Assembly (NCBI GenBank): GCA_002471375.1
Contig: DKPV01000067.1
Coordinates: 473-64,472, forward strand
From: Flavobacteriales bacterium UBA7325
GTDB lineage: Bacteria > Bacteroidota > Bacteroidia > Flavobacteriales_D > Crocinitomicaceae
Direction: 5' to 3'
DNA: 64,000 nt
The translations under genes and the position numbers were made by a program. The notes under the pieces were generated by a model. It worked only from the letters and a program-made list of their open reading frames with translations, did not search any database and was not told where the DNA came from. Positions 37,584 through 45,261 of this stretch are shown one piece after another. Every line of letters begins with the position of its first letter. The first letter of the stretch is position 1.

Positions 37584-40004
37584 ATGAAAAAAATACTTTT
37601 CGCATTAGCACTAATCACTTCAATCCAGGGCATTTCACAAGATGGATTGACATATCAAGTGCCGCCTAAAGAAATCATGGAGCTAGTTGACGTAGAGAGG
37701 ACACCGTACCCTATTTTCAACAAAGACCGTTCAATTATGGTAACTCTACAACGTGATGCTTTCAAGTCAATTGAAGAAATGTCACGTACAGAAATACGAA
37801 TTGGTGGCTTAAGAATTGACCCAGTAACTAATATTGGTAGTAGAACAAACTATTACAACAAGCTTCAAGTAAAGGATATGGGAAGAACCGATAATCCTTT
37901 ACGTAAGGTTACTGGTATTCCCAAAAATGCGAAACTTGCTAATATCGTTTGGTCTCCCGATGAGAACTATGTTGCAATGACCAACACCACCAAAACGGGA
38001 GTTGAACTTTGGATTCTCGATATTAAAACGGTAGAATTAAAAAAAATTTCCAAACTAACATTGAATGCAAACACAGGAAACGTAATAAACTGGGCAAAAG
38101 ACAGTAAATCAATGCTCGTTAAAACGTTGCCTAACGATCGAAAGCCATTAATTGATACGAAAACAGCCGTACCTATTGGGCCTACAATCTCAACAAGTGA
38201 CGGGAAGAAAGCACAAAACCGAACGTATCAGGATCTTCTCAAGAATAAAGATGACGAGCATAACTTCGAGCAACTTACACTATGTGAGATTCATGAAGTA
38301 GAAATCAACGGAACATCTAAGCTATGGCTTGAAGATGATATGTATAGAAATGTAAGTTTTTCACCTGATGGCGAATATGTAATGATTACAAAAATTGAAA
38401 AGCCATTTTCATACTTAGTGCCTTACTACAGATTTCCGTCAAGAACGACGATTTACGACAAGACGGCAAAATCGATTCAAGAAGTATCAGTGGTTCCTCT
38501 GATTGAAGATTTACCAAAAGGTTTCATGGCCGTAAGAACTGGACCTAGAAATCTCCAATGGCGATCAGATGCAGCTTCGACCATAGTATACATTAGGGCT
38601 CTTGATAAGGGTGACCCAGCTATTGAAGTGACACATAGAGATGAAGCACTTCAACTAGAAGCGCCTTTTAATGGTAGACCAAGATTGTTAGTGAAGACGA
38701 TCAATCGTTTTAAATCAATTGAATGGGGGAATGATCATATTGCAATTGCATCAGACTATTGGTGGCCAACGCGAAACACAAAATCGTATCTATTTGACCC
38801 ATCGAACTCGGGTATTGAACCAACGAAATTAACTGATCGAAATTACCAAGATAAATACAGTGATCCAGGTAATCCAGTAATGCATGAGAATGAATATGGA
38901 CGTCAGGTGTTAACAATTTCAAAAATGGACATCTTCTTAATTGGAGATGGGTATACAGAAGATGGGCAATTCCCGTTCTTGAGCAAGTTTAACTTGAAAA
39001 CTAAGAAGACGAGTAGAATTTACACCTCTAGCTATACAGATAAATTTGAGGACATTTATGACTTTGACCTCGACAAGTATGAACTTCTTGTGAAGCTCGA
39101 ATCAAAGAACGAATACCCGAATTTCTACACAAGGTCCCTTCGTAAGAGAAAATCTGCATTGACACAACTTACAGATTTTAAAAATCCATTTCAGAGTATA
39201 GCTGATGTTCGTAAAGAGGTAATTACCTATAAACGTGATGATGGACTTGATTTATCAGGTACACTGTACCTCCCTGTTGGTTACGACATGGAAAAAAAGG
39301 AAAAAATGCCAATGATAATGTGGGCATATCCTCAAGAGTTTAAAGACAAATCTAGTGCTGGACAATCAACACAAAATCCAAACAAATTCACCTACCCTTG
39401 GTATGGATCACCTGTTTTCTGGGTAACTCAAGGATATGTTGTTTTGACTGACGCCGCATTCCCTATAGTGGGTGAAGGTGATGAAGAACCGAATGACTCC
39501 TTCCGTACTCAACTCGTTGCAAATGCTAAAGCGGCAATTGATGCAGTTGATAAATTGGGATATGTGGACAGGAAACGTGTTGCGGTAGGTGGACATAGTT
39601 ATGGTGCCTTCATGGTTGCGAATTTACTTTCTCACTCAGATCTTTTTGCAGCGGGTATAGCAAGAAGCGGTGCTTATAATCGAACGCTGACGCCTTTTGG
39701 ATTCCAAAGTGAAGAAAGGTCCTATTGGGATGCTCCAGATGTCTATAATACAATGTCACCATTTATGCATGCGGACAAGATGAGGACTCCACTTCTACTA
39801 ATTCATGGTGAGGCCGATAACAACTCAGGAACTTACCCAATGCAGAGCGAGAGATACTTCAACGCATTAAAAGGATTAGGGGCAACAGTTCGACTTGTCA
39901 TGTTACCAAAAGAAAGCCATGGCTATAGTGCTAAGGAGAGTATTCTACATCTATTGTGGGAACAACATGAGTGGTTGGAAAAGCATGTTAAATTTGTAGA
40001 ATAA
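37584..40004 (+). CDS. Exported S9 serine peptidase (prolyl oligopeptidase family, glutamyl-peptidase-like)
   Basis: The 806-residue protein has a signal peptide ending near GISQ (about residue 19). The N-terminal 500 residues are a beta-propeller (NIVWSPDENYVAM, VSFSPDGEYVMI). The alpha/beta-hydrolase domain carries the triad: Ser in GGHSYGAFM (about 671), Asp in HGEADNNSGTYP (about 744) and His in ESHGYSAKES (about 778). The overall order and the EGDEEPNDSF segment fit the subgroup that includes the plant chloroplast glutamyl peptidase. Substrate is unproven. It probably works in the periplasm on peptides, for example those released by the neighbouring M36 peptidase; that link is inference. 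Divergent from the M36 gene. Confidence 0.92.
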   Translation: MKKILFALALITSIQGISQDGLTYQVPPKEIMELVDVERTPYPIFNKDRSIMVTLQRDAFKSIEEMSRTEIRIGGLRIDPVTNIGSRTNYYNKLQVKDMGRTDNPLRKVTGIPKNAKLANIVWSPDENYVAMTNTTKTGVELWILDIKTVELKKISKLTLNANTGNVINWAKDSKSMLVKTLPNDRKPLIDTKTAVPIGPTISTSDGKKAQNRTYQDLLKNKDDEHNFEQLTLCEIHEVEINGTSKLWLEDDMYRNVSFSPDGEYVMITKIEKPFSYLVPYYRFPSRTTIYDKTAKSIQEVSVVPLIEDLPKGFMAVRTGPRNLQWRSDAASTIVYIRALDKGDPAIEVTHRDEALQLEAPFNGRPRLLVKTINRFKSIEWGNDHIAIASDYWWPTRNTKSYLFDPSNSGIEPTKLTDRNYQDKYSDPGNPVMHENEYGRQVLTISKMDIFLIGDGYTEDGQFPFLSKFNLKTKKTSRIYTSSYTDKFEDIYDFDLDKYELLVKLESKNEYPNFYTRSLRKRKSALTQLTDFKNPFQSIADVRKEVITYKRDDGLDLSGTLYLPVGYDMEKKEKMPMIMWAYPQEFKDKSSAGQSTQNPNKFTYPWYGSPVFWVTQGYVVLTDAAFPIVGEGDEEPNDSFRTQLVANAKAAIDAVDKLGYVDRKRVAVGGHSYGAFMVANLLSHSDLFAAGIARSGAYNRTLTPFGFQSEERSYWDAPDVYNTMSPFMHADKMRTPLLLIHGEADNNSGTYPMQSERYFNALKGLGATVRLVMLPKESHGYSAKESILHLLWEQHEWLEKHVKFVE

Positions 40005-40042
40005 CCAACCTAATCTTAGGGAAATAAAACTCTGATAGTACT

Positions 40043-40819
40043 ATGAAGATATTCCGTCGTTTTTTCACGATTATTAATTGGCAAACGCTTGTTATTGCTG
40101 CTCTTTCTGTCGCTTCAACTGCTCTCTGTATCAGATACAAGTTTGAGGCTGAATTCCCATTAACTTTGGTCGCGACAGCTGTAATTTTCCCAATCGTATT
40201 TTCAATTGGGGGTGCATATAAACGTAGAGAAGCAGCGCTGAAGGAATACGCTGCTATCAAGGGTTATCTACGTGCAATTTATCTGGTTTCAAGAGACTGG
40301 CTGGACAAGCCAAAACCTGAAAACGTAGGCAAGATGAAAAACATTATCCATGATTTGTTTACGAATGTTCGAACCCTTTTTGTGAGTCCAATTGAAGATT
40401 TACCAAAAAACGAGGAAGCAGTGTATACCGACTTTTCTAAAATTTCGAAGTATATAAAACATGAGCTGAGGGAAGAAGGGCTCTCATCCGGAGAGTGCTC
40501 CAGAACAAATCAGTATCTGCAAAAGATGATGATTTCCTTTGAGTCCATGAAGCATATTTATCAATATCGAACCCCAAAAACGCTTCGAGCATTCAGCTCA
40601 TTTTTCATTAAAATAATGCCCATAGTCTATGGCCCATACTTCGCCTTTAAAGCTGAGAGTATGTCATGGGGACTTGAATATGTTATCCCCGTTTTACTCA
40701 CAATGATTCTTGTGAGTTTAGAAAACATTCAAGAACATCTAGAAAACCCATTTGATCAAGTGGGAGAAGACGATATCGTTTTTAATGTTGAAAAATTCGT
40801 AGATAACCTAAATCGCTAA
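40043..40819 (+). CDS. Bestrophin-like membrane protein
   Basis: The 258-residue membrane protein has hydrophobic segments at about 15-34 (TLVIAALSVASTALCI) and 40-56 (PLTLVATAVIFPIVFSI). A positively charged helical middle follows, then a C-terminal pair around 190-233 (KIMPIVYGPYFAFK; YVIPVLLTMILVSLENI). Near the end the segment ENPFDQVGEDD resembles the NPFGxDDDD motif of bestrophins and bacterial bestrophin-like (RFP-TM) proteins, which form anion channels. It starts 38 bases after the S9 peptidase stop and may be cotranscribed. The match is one of pattern only. Channel activity is inference. Confidence 0.6.
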   Translation: MKIFRRFFTIINWQTLVIAALSVASTALCIRYKFEAEFPLTLVATAVIFPIVFSIGGAYKRREAALKEYAAIKGYLRAIYLVSRDWLDKPKPENVGKMKNIIHDLFTNVRTLFVSPIEDLPKNEEAVYTDFSKISKYIKHELREEGLSSGECSRTNQYLQKMMISFESMKHIYQYRTPKTLRAFSSFFIKIMPIVYGPYFAFKAESMSWGLEYVIPVLLTMILVSLENIQEHLENPFDQVGEDDIVFNVEKFVDNLNR

Positions 40820-40911
40820 GTAGCGATAGATTTATCGGTGACTACATTCATTGGAATTCAGCCATAGATTTTCGGCTTTTATTCGCATCTTTAATACTTA
40901 AAATCAGAAGG

Positions 40912-41052
40912 ATGAAATCACTACAAATAACATTTTTATTACTCATCGTCTTTATTGGCAAATCATTCGCGTTTACAACTCCACCGCCCGATGAGGGAAT
41001 GTGGCTACCAATGTTCATTAAAGATTACGATGAGATGAAACTCGTCGAGTAA
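40912..41052 (+). pseudogene. N-terminal stub of an S46 dipeptidyl-peptidase gene
   Basis: A 46-codon frame encodes a signal peptide (MKSLQITFLLLIVFIGKSFA) followed by TPPPDEGMWLPMFIKDYDEMK. The DEGMWLPM start is characteristic of the mature N-terminus of S46 family dipeptidyl-peptidases (DPP7/DPP11), which are normally about 700 residues. Here the frame stops after 46 residues and nothing S46-like follows. The gene seems to have lost almost all its length by deletion, leaving its 5' end. The short product could still be exported, but it has no catalytic residues. Confidence 0.7.
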
Positions 41053-41093
41053 GACACAAAAATAACTGATACCGAATAAACATCAGAAAAATT

Positions 41094-41126
41094 AAAAGGC
41101 TGCAAATTTCTTTGCAGCCTTTTTTA
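41094..41126. terminator. Bidirectional Rho-independent terminator
   Basis: The perfect 12-bp stem AAAGGCTGCAAA/TTTGCAGCCTTT has a 4-base loop, with T runs on both sides. It serves the S46 stub (plus) and the DUF1456 gene (minus). Confidence 0.85.
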
Positions 41127-41153
41127 AAATCTATTGTGATGAACTATCTAGTG

Positions 41154-41534
41154 CTAACTCTTCCTACCGTACTTATCTTTCGCTGACCGAGAAGAGACAT
41201 CTCCACTGACACGAGGACTTTGCTTTTTTGGTTCGTCAAAAGATTCCTTTCGCTCCTTGCGGACGTTCTCTGCCCGTTTTTTAGGCATAGGTCGCGTCTT
41301 TCCGCGTTCTTCCATTGTTCCACGCTTATAGATAACGAGTCCATTGAGGAAGTTCCTTAAAATCTGATCTTGTAACTCAACGTACTTCGGATGATCTTCA
41401 TTTCTAAAGAACGCACCGAGCTCGCTCTTCGCTATTTCATAATCAACTAACGCGAGAATTTCAATAATATCCACATCACGAAGCTTTAATGCTACACGTA
41501 ATTTCTTGATTATGTCGTTGTTTGATAAAGCCAT
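41154..41534 (-). CDS. DUF1456 (YehS-like) protein with one repeat and a basic tail
   Basis: The 126-residue product starts with one DUF1456 unit (NNDIIKKLRVALKLRDVDI, ILALVDYEIAKSELGAFFRN, QILRNFLNGLVIYKRG; about 1-75). Typical YehS proteins have two such units in about 150 residues. Here the second is replaced by a Lys/Arg-rich tail (TRPMPKKRAENVRKERKESF ... KDKYGRKS), which looks disordered and nucleic-acid-binding. Function of the family is unknown. Divergent from the DEAD-box helicase gene, with which it may share an interest in RNA; that is inference from the tail and the position. Confidence 0.85.
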   Translation of the reverse strand: MALSNNDIIKKLRVALKLRDVDIIEILALVDYEIAKSELGAFFRNEDHPKYVELQDQILRNFLNGLVIYKRGTMEERGKTRPMPKKRAENVRKERKESFDEPKKQSPRVSGDVSSRSAKDKYGRKS

Positions 41535-41638
41535 GATAAAAATTTCTACGAAGATAGTTAAAAAGGACTATCGAGAATCGAAGTGCATTTTATCCGACAT
41601 CTCTTTGGACTTAACACAAACACTAAAATTCGAATATG

Positions 41639-41646
41639 TACATTTG
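41639..41646 (+). promoter_or_regulatory. Putative -7 element of the first DEAD-box gene
   Basis: TACATTTG matches TAnnTTTG, 30 bases before the chosen ATG at 41677. No TTG is seen at proper spacing. Confidence 0.42.
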
Positions 41647-41676
41647 TGCTCACGAACGAAAAGACGTCAATTTTAT

Positions 41677-42819
41677 ATGCCATTTAGCTCTCTAGGTTTA
41701 CCTGATTTTATTACAAAAAGACTTCCTGCACACGATTACGAAAAACCTTTCCCGATCCAAGAAAAGGCCATCCCTGCGATCATCGAAGGGCGTGATCTAC
41801 TTGGTATAGCACAGACAGGTTCAGGAAAAACTGCAAGCTATGTGCTTCCGATCTTGAGTAATTTAATGGGAAATATGGGGGCAGACAGTCGCCACGTTAA
41901 TGTTTTAGTCTTGGTCCCAACTAGGGAACTCGCAGGCCAGGTAGCAGATGTGTTCAGATCATTTAGTACATTTTTACCAGAAACAGTCCGAACAGTTTCT
42001 GTATTCGGCGGAGTTTCTATCAATCCACAGATGAAATCCATTCGTGGCGTAAATGTGCTCGTTGCTACTCCCGGCAGACTCATTGAACTTCAATCCAAAA
42101 ATGCCGTTCACTTATCTTCTATTACAACGCTAGTTTTGGATGAAGCGGATAAAATGCTCAACCTTGGTTTTAAGGATGAAATGACTCAGATCTTTAATCT
42201 TTTACCTAAAAAGAGACAAAACCTCCTATTTTCAGCAACTCTGAGTGATGATGTGACGGCAGTAAATCAAGTGCTCTTAGACTCACCCGTTGTCGTTAAA
42301 ATTGAAGGTGATAAAGAGAACTTGTCACTCATCAAACAAGTCGCCTATAACGTTACTGAAGATAGAAAAGGACCATTACTCCGATATATAATTAAGAGCA
42401 ACGACTTCAAACAAGTGCTTGTTTTTACGTCCTCAGTATTTGAGGCCGAGAAAGTCGTTGATAAATTGAAGAAAAATGGTATCGAAGCCCGAGCAATTCA
42501 TAGTAAGAAGAGTCAAGGATCTCGACGTGAATCGCTGATCGCTTTCAAACAGGGAAAAGTAAATGTACTTGTCTCCACTGATCTGCTAGCAAGAGGAATT
42601 GACATAGAAGATATGCCCTGTGTCATTAACTATGAGCTCCCACGATCACCGAAAGACTACGTACACAGAATTGGTAGAACCGGACGAGCTGAATCAAACG
42701 GAGACGCTATTAGTTTGATCACAAAGCAAGATCAACACCACTTCAAAATAATTCAAAAGAAAATGAAGCGATCAGTTGATATTTTAGAAAGTGATGATAT
42801 CGATCTTCATGGCTTTTAA
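41677..42819 (+). CDS. DEAD-box RNA helicase (short form)
   Basis: The 380-residue helicase core has all motifs in order: Q motif (PFPIQEKAIPAI), I (AQTGSGKT), Ia (PTRELA), Ib (TPGR), II (LDEADKML), III (SATLS), V (STDLLARGID) and VI (HRIGRTGRAE). It has almost no C-terminal extension. DEAD-box proteins unwind short RNA duplexes in ribosome assembly and mRNA decay, often under cold stress. I use the ATG at 41677. An upstream reading to 41506 would extend into the divergent DUF1456 gene and lacks family similarity. A second DEAD-box gene follows 90 bases later. Confidence 0.93.
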   Translation: MPFSSLGLPDFITKRLPAHDYEKPFPIQEKAIPAIIEGRDLLGIAQTGSGKTASYVLPILSNLMGNMGADSRHVNVLVLVPTRELAGQVADVFRSFSTFLPETVRTVSVFGGVSINPQMKSIRGVNVLVATPGRLIELQSKNAVHLSSITTLVLDEADKMLNLGFKDEMTQIFNLLPKKRQNLLFSATLSDDVTAVNQVLLDSPVVVKIEGDKENLSLIKQVAYNVTEDRKGPLLRYIIKSNDFKQVLVFTSSVFEAEKVVDKLKKNGIEARAIHSKKSQGSRRESLIAFKQGKVNVLVSTDLLARGIDIEDMPCVINYELPRSPKDYVHRIGRTGRAESNGDAISLITKQDQHHFKIIQKKMKRSVDILESDDIDLHGF

Positions 42820-42909
42820 GCTCTAAGATCAACTTCTTGGGGACGTGGATCTAAAAGAATCACACCGAATCGCGAGTTTTCTAAAAACTAGTCACTACCT
42901 TCATCCCCG

Positions 42910-44202
42910 ATGAAATTTACCGAACTCAAACTCGATGAACAAGTACAGGAAGCAATTTCGTACATGGGCTTCGAAAACGCAACTCCGATTCAAGCGAAGG
43001 CTATTCCGCTCGTTCTTGAGAACAAAGACCTTATCGCCTGTGCACAAACAGGAACCGGAAAAACTGGAGCTTTTCTTCTCCCCGTCTTAAACAAGTTAGT
43101 AGGAAAAGAAGATACGAATATTGATACATTAATTATCGTTCCTACGAGAGAATTAGCTATTCAAATTGAACAGCAAATTCAAGGACTAGGATATTTCGTT
43201 TCTGCTGGATCGATCGCAATTTATGGCGGCGGGGGTGGAAAAGAATGGCAAATCCAGAAAGAGGCTTTGACTAATGGAGTAGATATCGTAGTAAGCACAC
43301 CGGGAAAACTCATATCACATTTAAAAATGGGATATGTTAACTTCAAACATGTAAAACATCTTATCCTAGACGAAGCAGATAGAATGCTTGACATGGGATT
43401 CATTGATGACTTGAAGTCAATTATTTCGTATCTCCCTGCTCAGCGTCAAACATTAATGTTTAGTGCAACGATGCCACCGAACATCAAGCAATTGGCCAAG
43501 CGCATCATGAATGACCCAGCAGAAATAGCGCTCTCAATTTCGAAGCCAGCTGCAGGTGTCGCTCAGAAAATGTACATGGCACATGATAATCAAAAGATTA
43601 AGCTCTTAGCGCATATTTTATCAGAGCGTAAGAACTATGACAGCATCATCGTGTTCACATCAACAAAGAGTAAGGTTTCAGAGATTGTGCGATCACTAGG
43701 CCGCGCTGGATTGAAAGCGACAGGAATATCTTCAAACCTAGAACAAGAAAGACGAGAAGAAGTCCTTCGTGGATTCCGGGCCAAAAGAATTCGCATTCTA
43801 GTTGCAACGGATGTAATGAGTCGTGGAATTGACATCAAGGAAATAAACATGGTAGTGAACTACGATGTACCTCATGATGCCGAGGATTATGTGCACCGAG
43901 TTGGACGTACAGCGAGAGCAAATACCAAAGGAGAAGCATTTACATTGATCAATGAAAAAGACATGCATAAGGTCTGGAAAATTGAAAAGTTGATCGAAAC
44001 CAAAATTGAAAAACTTCACCCACCAGAAAAAATGGGTCCTGGTCCAGAATGGAAAGAAGGACGAGCCGGTGGAGGTGGCAATAAGCGTAAGTTTAATAAA
44101 AACAAGAACAACAAGTTCCGCGGAAAAAACCGTGGGCCAAGAAAACCAAATTCTGGTGGCGGACAAAAGCCAAACACTAGTTCAACTAAGCCATCTAATT
44201 AA
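42910..44202 (+). CDS. DEAD-box RNA helicase with basic C-terminal tail
   Basis: The 430-residue protein has Q motif (TPIQAKAIPLV), I (AQTGTGKT), Ia (PTRELA), II (LDEADRML), III (SATMP), V (ATDVMSRGID) and VI (HRVGRTARA). The last 60 residues form a Gly/Lys/Arg/Asn-rich tail (GGGGNKRKFNKNKNNKFRGK...) like that of RhlE-type helicases, which adds RNA affinity. In motif VI, Ala replaces the more common Gly after HRVGRT; this variant occurs in the family. It lies in tandem with the first DEAD-box gene, but the two are not close copies, so the pair is not a recent duplication. Confidence 0.93.
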   Translation: MKFTELKLDEQVQEAISYMGFENATPIQAKAIPLVLENKDLIACAQTGTGKTGAFLLPVLNKLVGKEDTNIDTLIIVPTRELAIQIEQQIQGLGYFVSAGSIAIYGGGGGKEWQIQKEALTNGVDIVVSTPGKLISHLKMGYVNFKHVKHLILDEADRMLDMGFIDDLKSIISYLPAQRQTLMFSATMPPNIKQLAKRIMNDPAEIALSISKPAAGVAQKMYMAHDNQKIKLLAHILSERKNYDSIIVFTSTKSKVSEIVRSLGRAGLKATGISSNLEQERREEVLRGFRAKRIRILVATDVMSRGIDIKEINMVVNYDVPHDAEDYVHRVGRTARANTKGEAFTLINEKDMHKVWKIEKLIETKIEKLHPPEKMGPGPEWKEGRAGGGGNKRKFNKNKNNKFRGKNRGPRKPNSGGGQKPNTSSTKPSN

Positions 44203-44207
44203 TTACG

Positions 44208-44801
44208 ATGATTAAACTAAGCTTACTATTTCCGCTACTCGCACTTTAGTGTACTCATGTACAACAGGAAATAATGAGTCATCTGAGAAACCTATCGAAT
44301 CTAACTCAGATTCTACTTCGATAAGTAACGTAGACTCGGAAGCGACTTCTATAAATGATGAGACCGCGGCATTGGTTATGGATACTTTTAAGGGAGAATG
44401 GTTTAAAATTGATTATCCGCTAGACTTCGGTGTTCACCCAGCAGGACCTTCGGAAGTATTCAATGAATATGAGTTCATTGCTACAGATGAAGCATCATTT
44501 ACATCACCAGATGAAGAGGTTCAATTCTTTGTGTATTCACCTCAGTGGGGTGGTGAACCTGAAAAATATTTGAATCCTATCAAAAAAGAGATTGTAGGTG
44601 AAGTAAAAGATGCTGTTGACGAGATTGATTCGACACGCACCTATGGATAAAAATATAAAGTACACCAGAAGTATCTATTCTAAAAAGACAGAAACAACCC
44701 ATTTAATCTTCAGTATTAAATATAAAGACCAAGAAACGTACGACGAATACAAAGATCAATATTCAGCATTCAAGAAATCATTGGAACAATACGCTGACTA
44801 A
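44208..44801 (+). pseudogene. Frameshifted lipoprotein gene
   Basis: An ATG at 44208 starts a signal peptide (MIKLSLLFPLLAL) that hits TAG. One frame over, LVYSCTTGNNESSEK continues it with a lipobox cysteine, giving an acidic linker (SNVDSEATSINDETAA) and a globular part (GEWFKIDYPLDFGVHPAGPS, FFVYSPQWGGEPEKYLN). This frame ends at 44650. The remaining end (KNIKYTRSIYSKKTETTHLI, YKDQETYDEYKDQYSAFKKS) is in the first frame again. Two single-base changes, near 44245 and 44640, would restore a protein of about 197 residues. The domain looks like a small secreted stress or sensor protein of unknown family. Sequencing error is possible at these points. Confidence 0.65.
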
Positions 44802-45014
44802 TCGCTTCGAATAAAAAAAAGGACGCAACCTTTCGATCACATCCTTTAAACTACTAATCCTCTTGCATCGGAGCTAAAATCGCCAGCTTCAGTTCTTCCG
44901 CCCTCTCTATTTAATAATGTTTTTTTAGCAAAATAGTTAACGAATTCCTCCATCGAATTTAGAGATAAATCTATAATTAACTTTTAAACCTTTGATATAT
45001 ATGCTGTTACGTTT

Positions 45015-45031
45015 TTGGCACGCTACTTGCA
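45015..45031 (+). promoter_or_regulatory. Sigma-54 (RpoN) promoter
   Basis: TTGGCACG (45015-45022), four bases, TTGCA (45027-45031). GG and GC are exactly 12 bases apart, as required at -24 and -12, and every consensus base of TTGGCACG-N4-TTGCW is present. A start site near 45042 is expected, 20-25 bases before the ATG of the small ORF. No activator gene or clear enhancer repeat was seen nearby. Confidence 0.75.
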
Positions 45032-45064
45032 ATTATTTTATTAACCATCTTAAAACTTTGAATT

Positions 45065-45163
45065 ATGAAAAACAACAACAAAAATATTTCGGCAGTCAAT
45101 ATAATGTTAAATGGATCATTAGACGATTATATCAATTACATAAAATCACTTTCTAGGAAGTAA
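45065..45163 (+). CDS. 32-residue peptide ORF (or sRNA) under a sigma-54 promoter
   Basis: The ORF encodes MKNNNKNISAVNIMLNGSLD followed by DYINYIKSLSRK. It is Asn- and Lys-rich, with no signal peptide or membrane segment and a possible amphipathic helix in the second half. It matches no family I know. Support for being a real unit comes from its setting: consensus sigma-54 promoter upstream, the ORF 23 bases from the expected start site, and a strong terminator 36 bases after the stop. The whole transcript would be about 200 bases. It could be a small regulatory peptide, the precursor of a modified peptide, or simply a non-coding RNA in which the ORF is chance. No modification or export genes lie next to it. 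Confidence 0.45.
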   Translation: MKNNNKNISAVNIMLNGSLDDYINYIKSLSRK

Positions 45164-45198
45164 AAGACATAAAGATTTTTTTATAGCTAAAGCAAATC

Positions 45199-45243
45199 AG
45201 AAGAAGGGCTTGATTCCGTTGGAATCAGGCCTCTTCTTCTTTT
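45199..45243 (+). terminator. Strong Rho-independent terminator of the sigma-54 unit
   Basis: A long hairpin pairs AGAAGAAGGGCTTGATTCC with GGAATCAGGCCTCTTCTTCT (one bulge), followed by TTTT. Because it is almost symmetrical it may also stop the minus-strand phosphatase transcript. Confidence 0.88.
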
Positions 45244-45261
45244 ACAAGTGTCGCTGGGAAG

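Noticed and set aside
44810..44850. Hairpin AAAGGA ... TCCTTT after the broken lipoprotein gene as a terminator
   Set aside because: The stem is only six mostly A-T pairs with a long loop and no proper T run after it.
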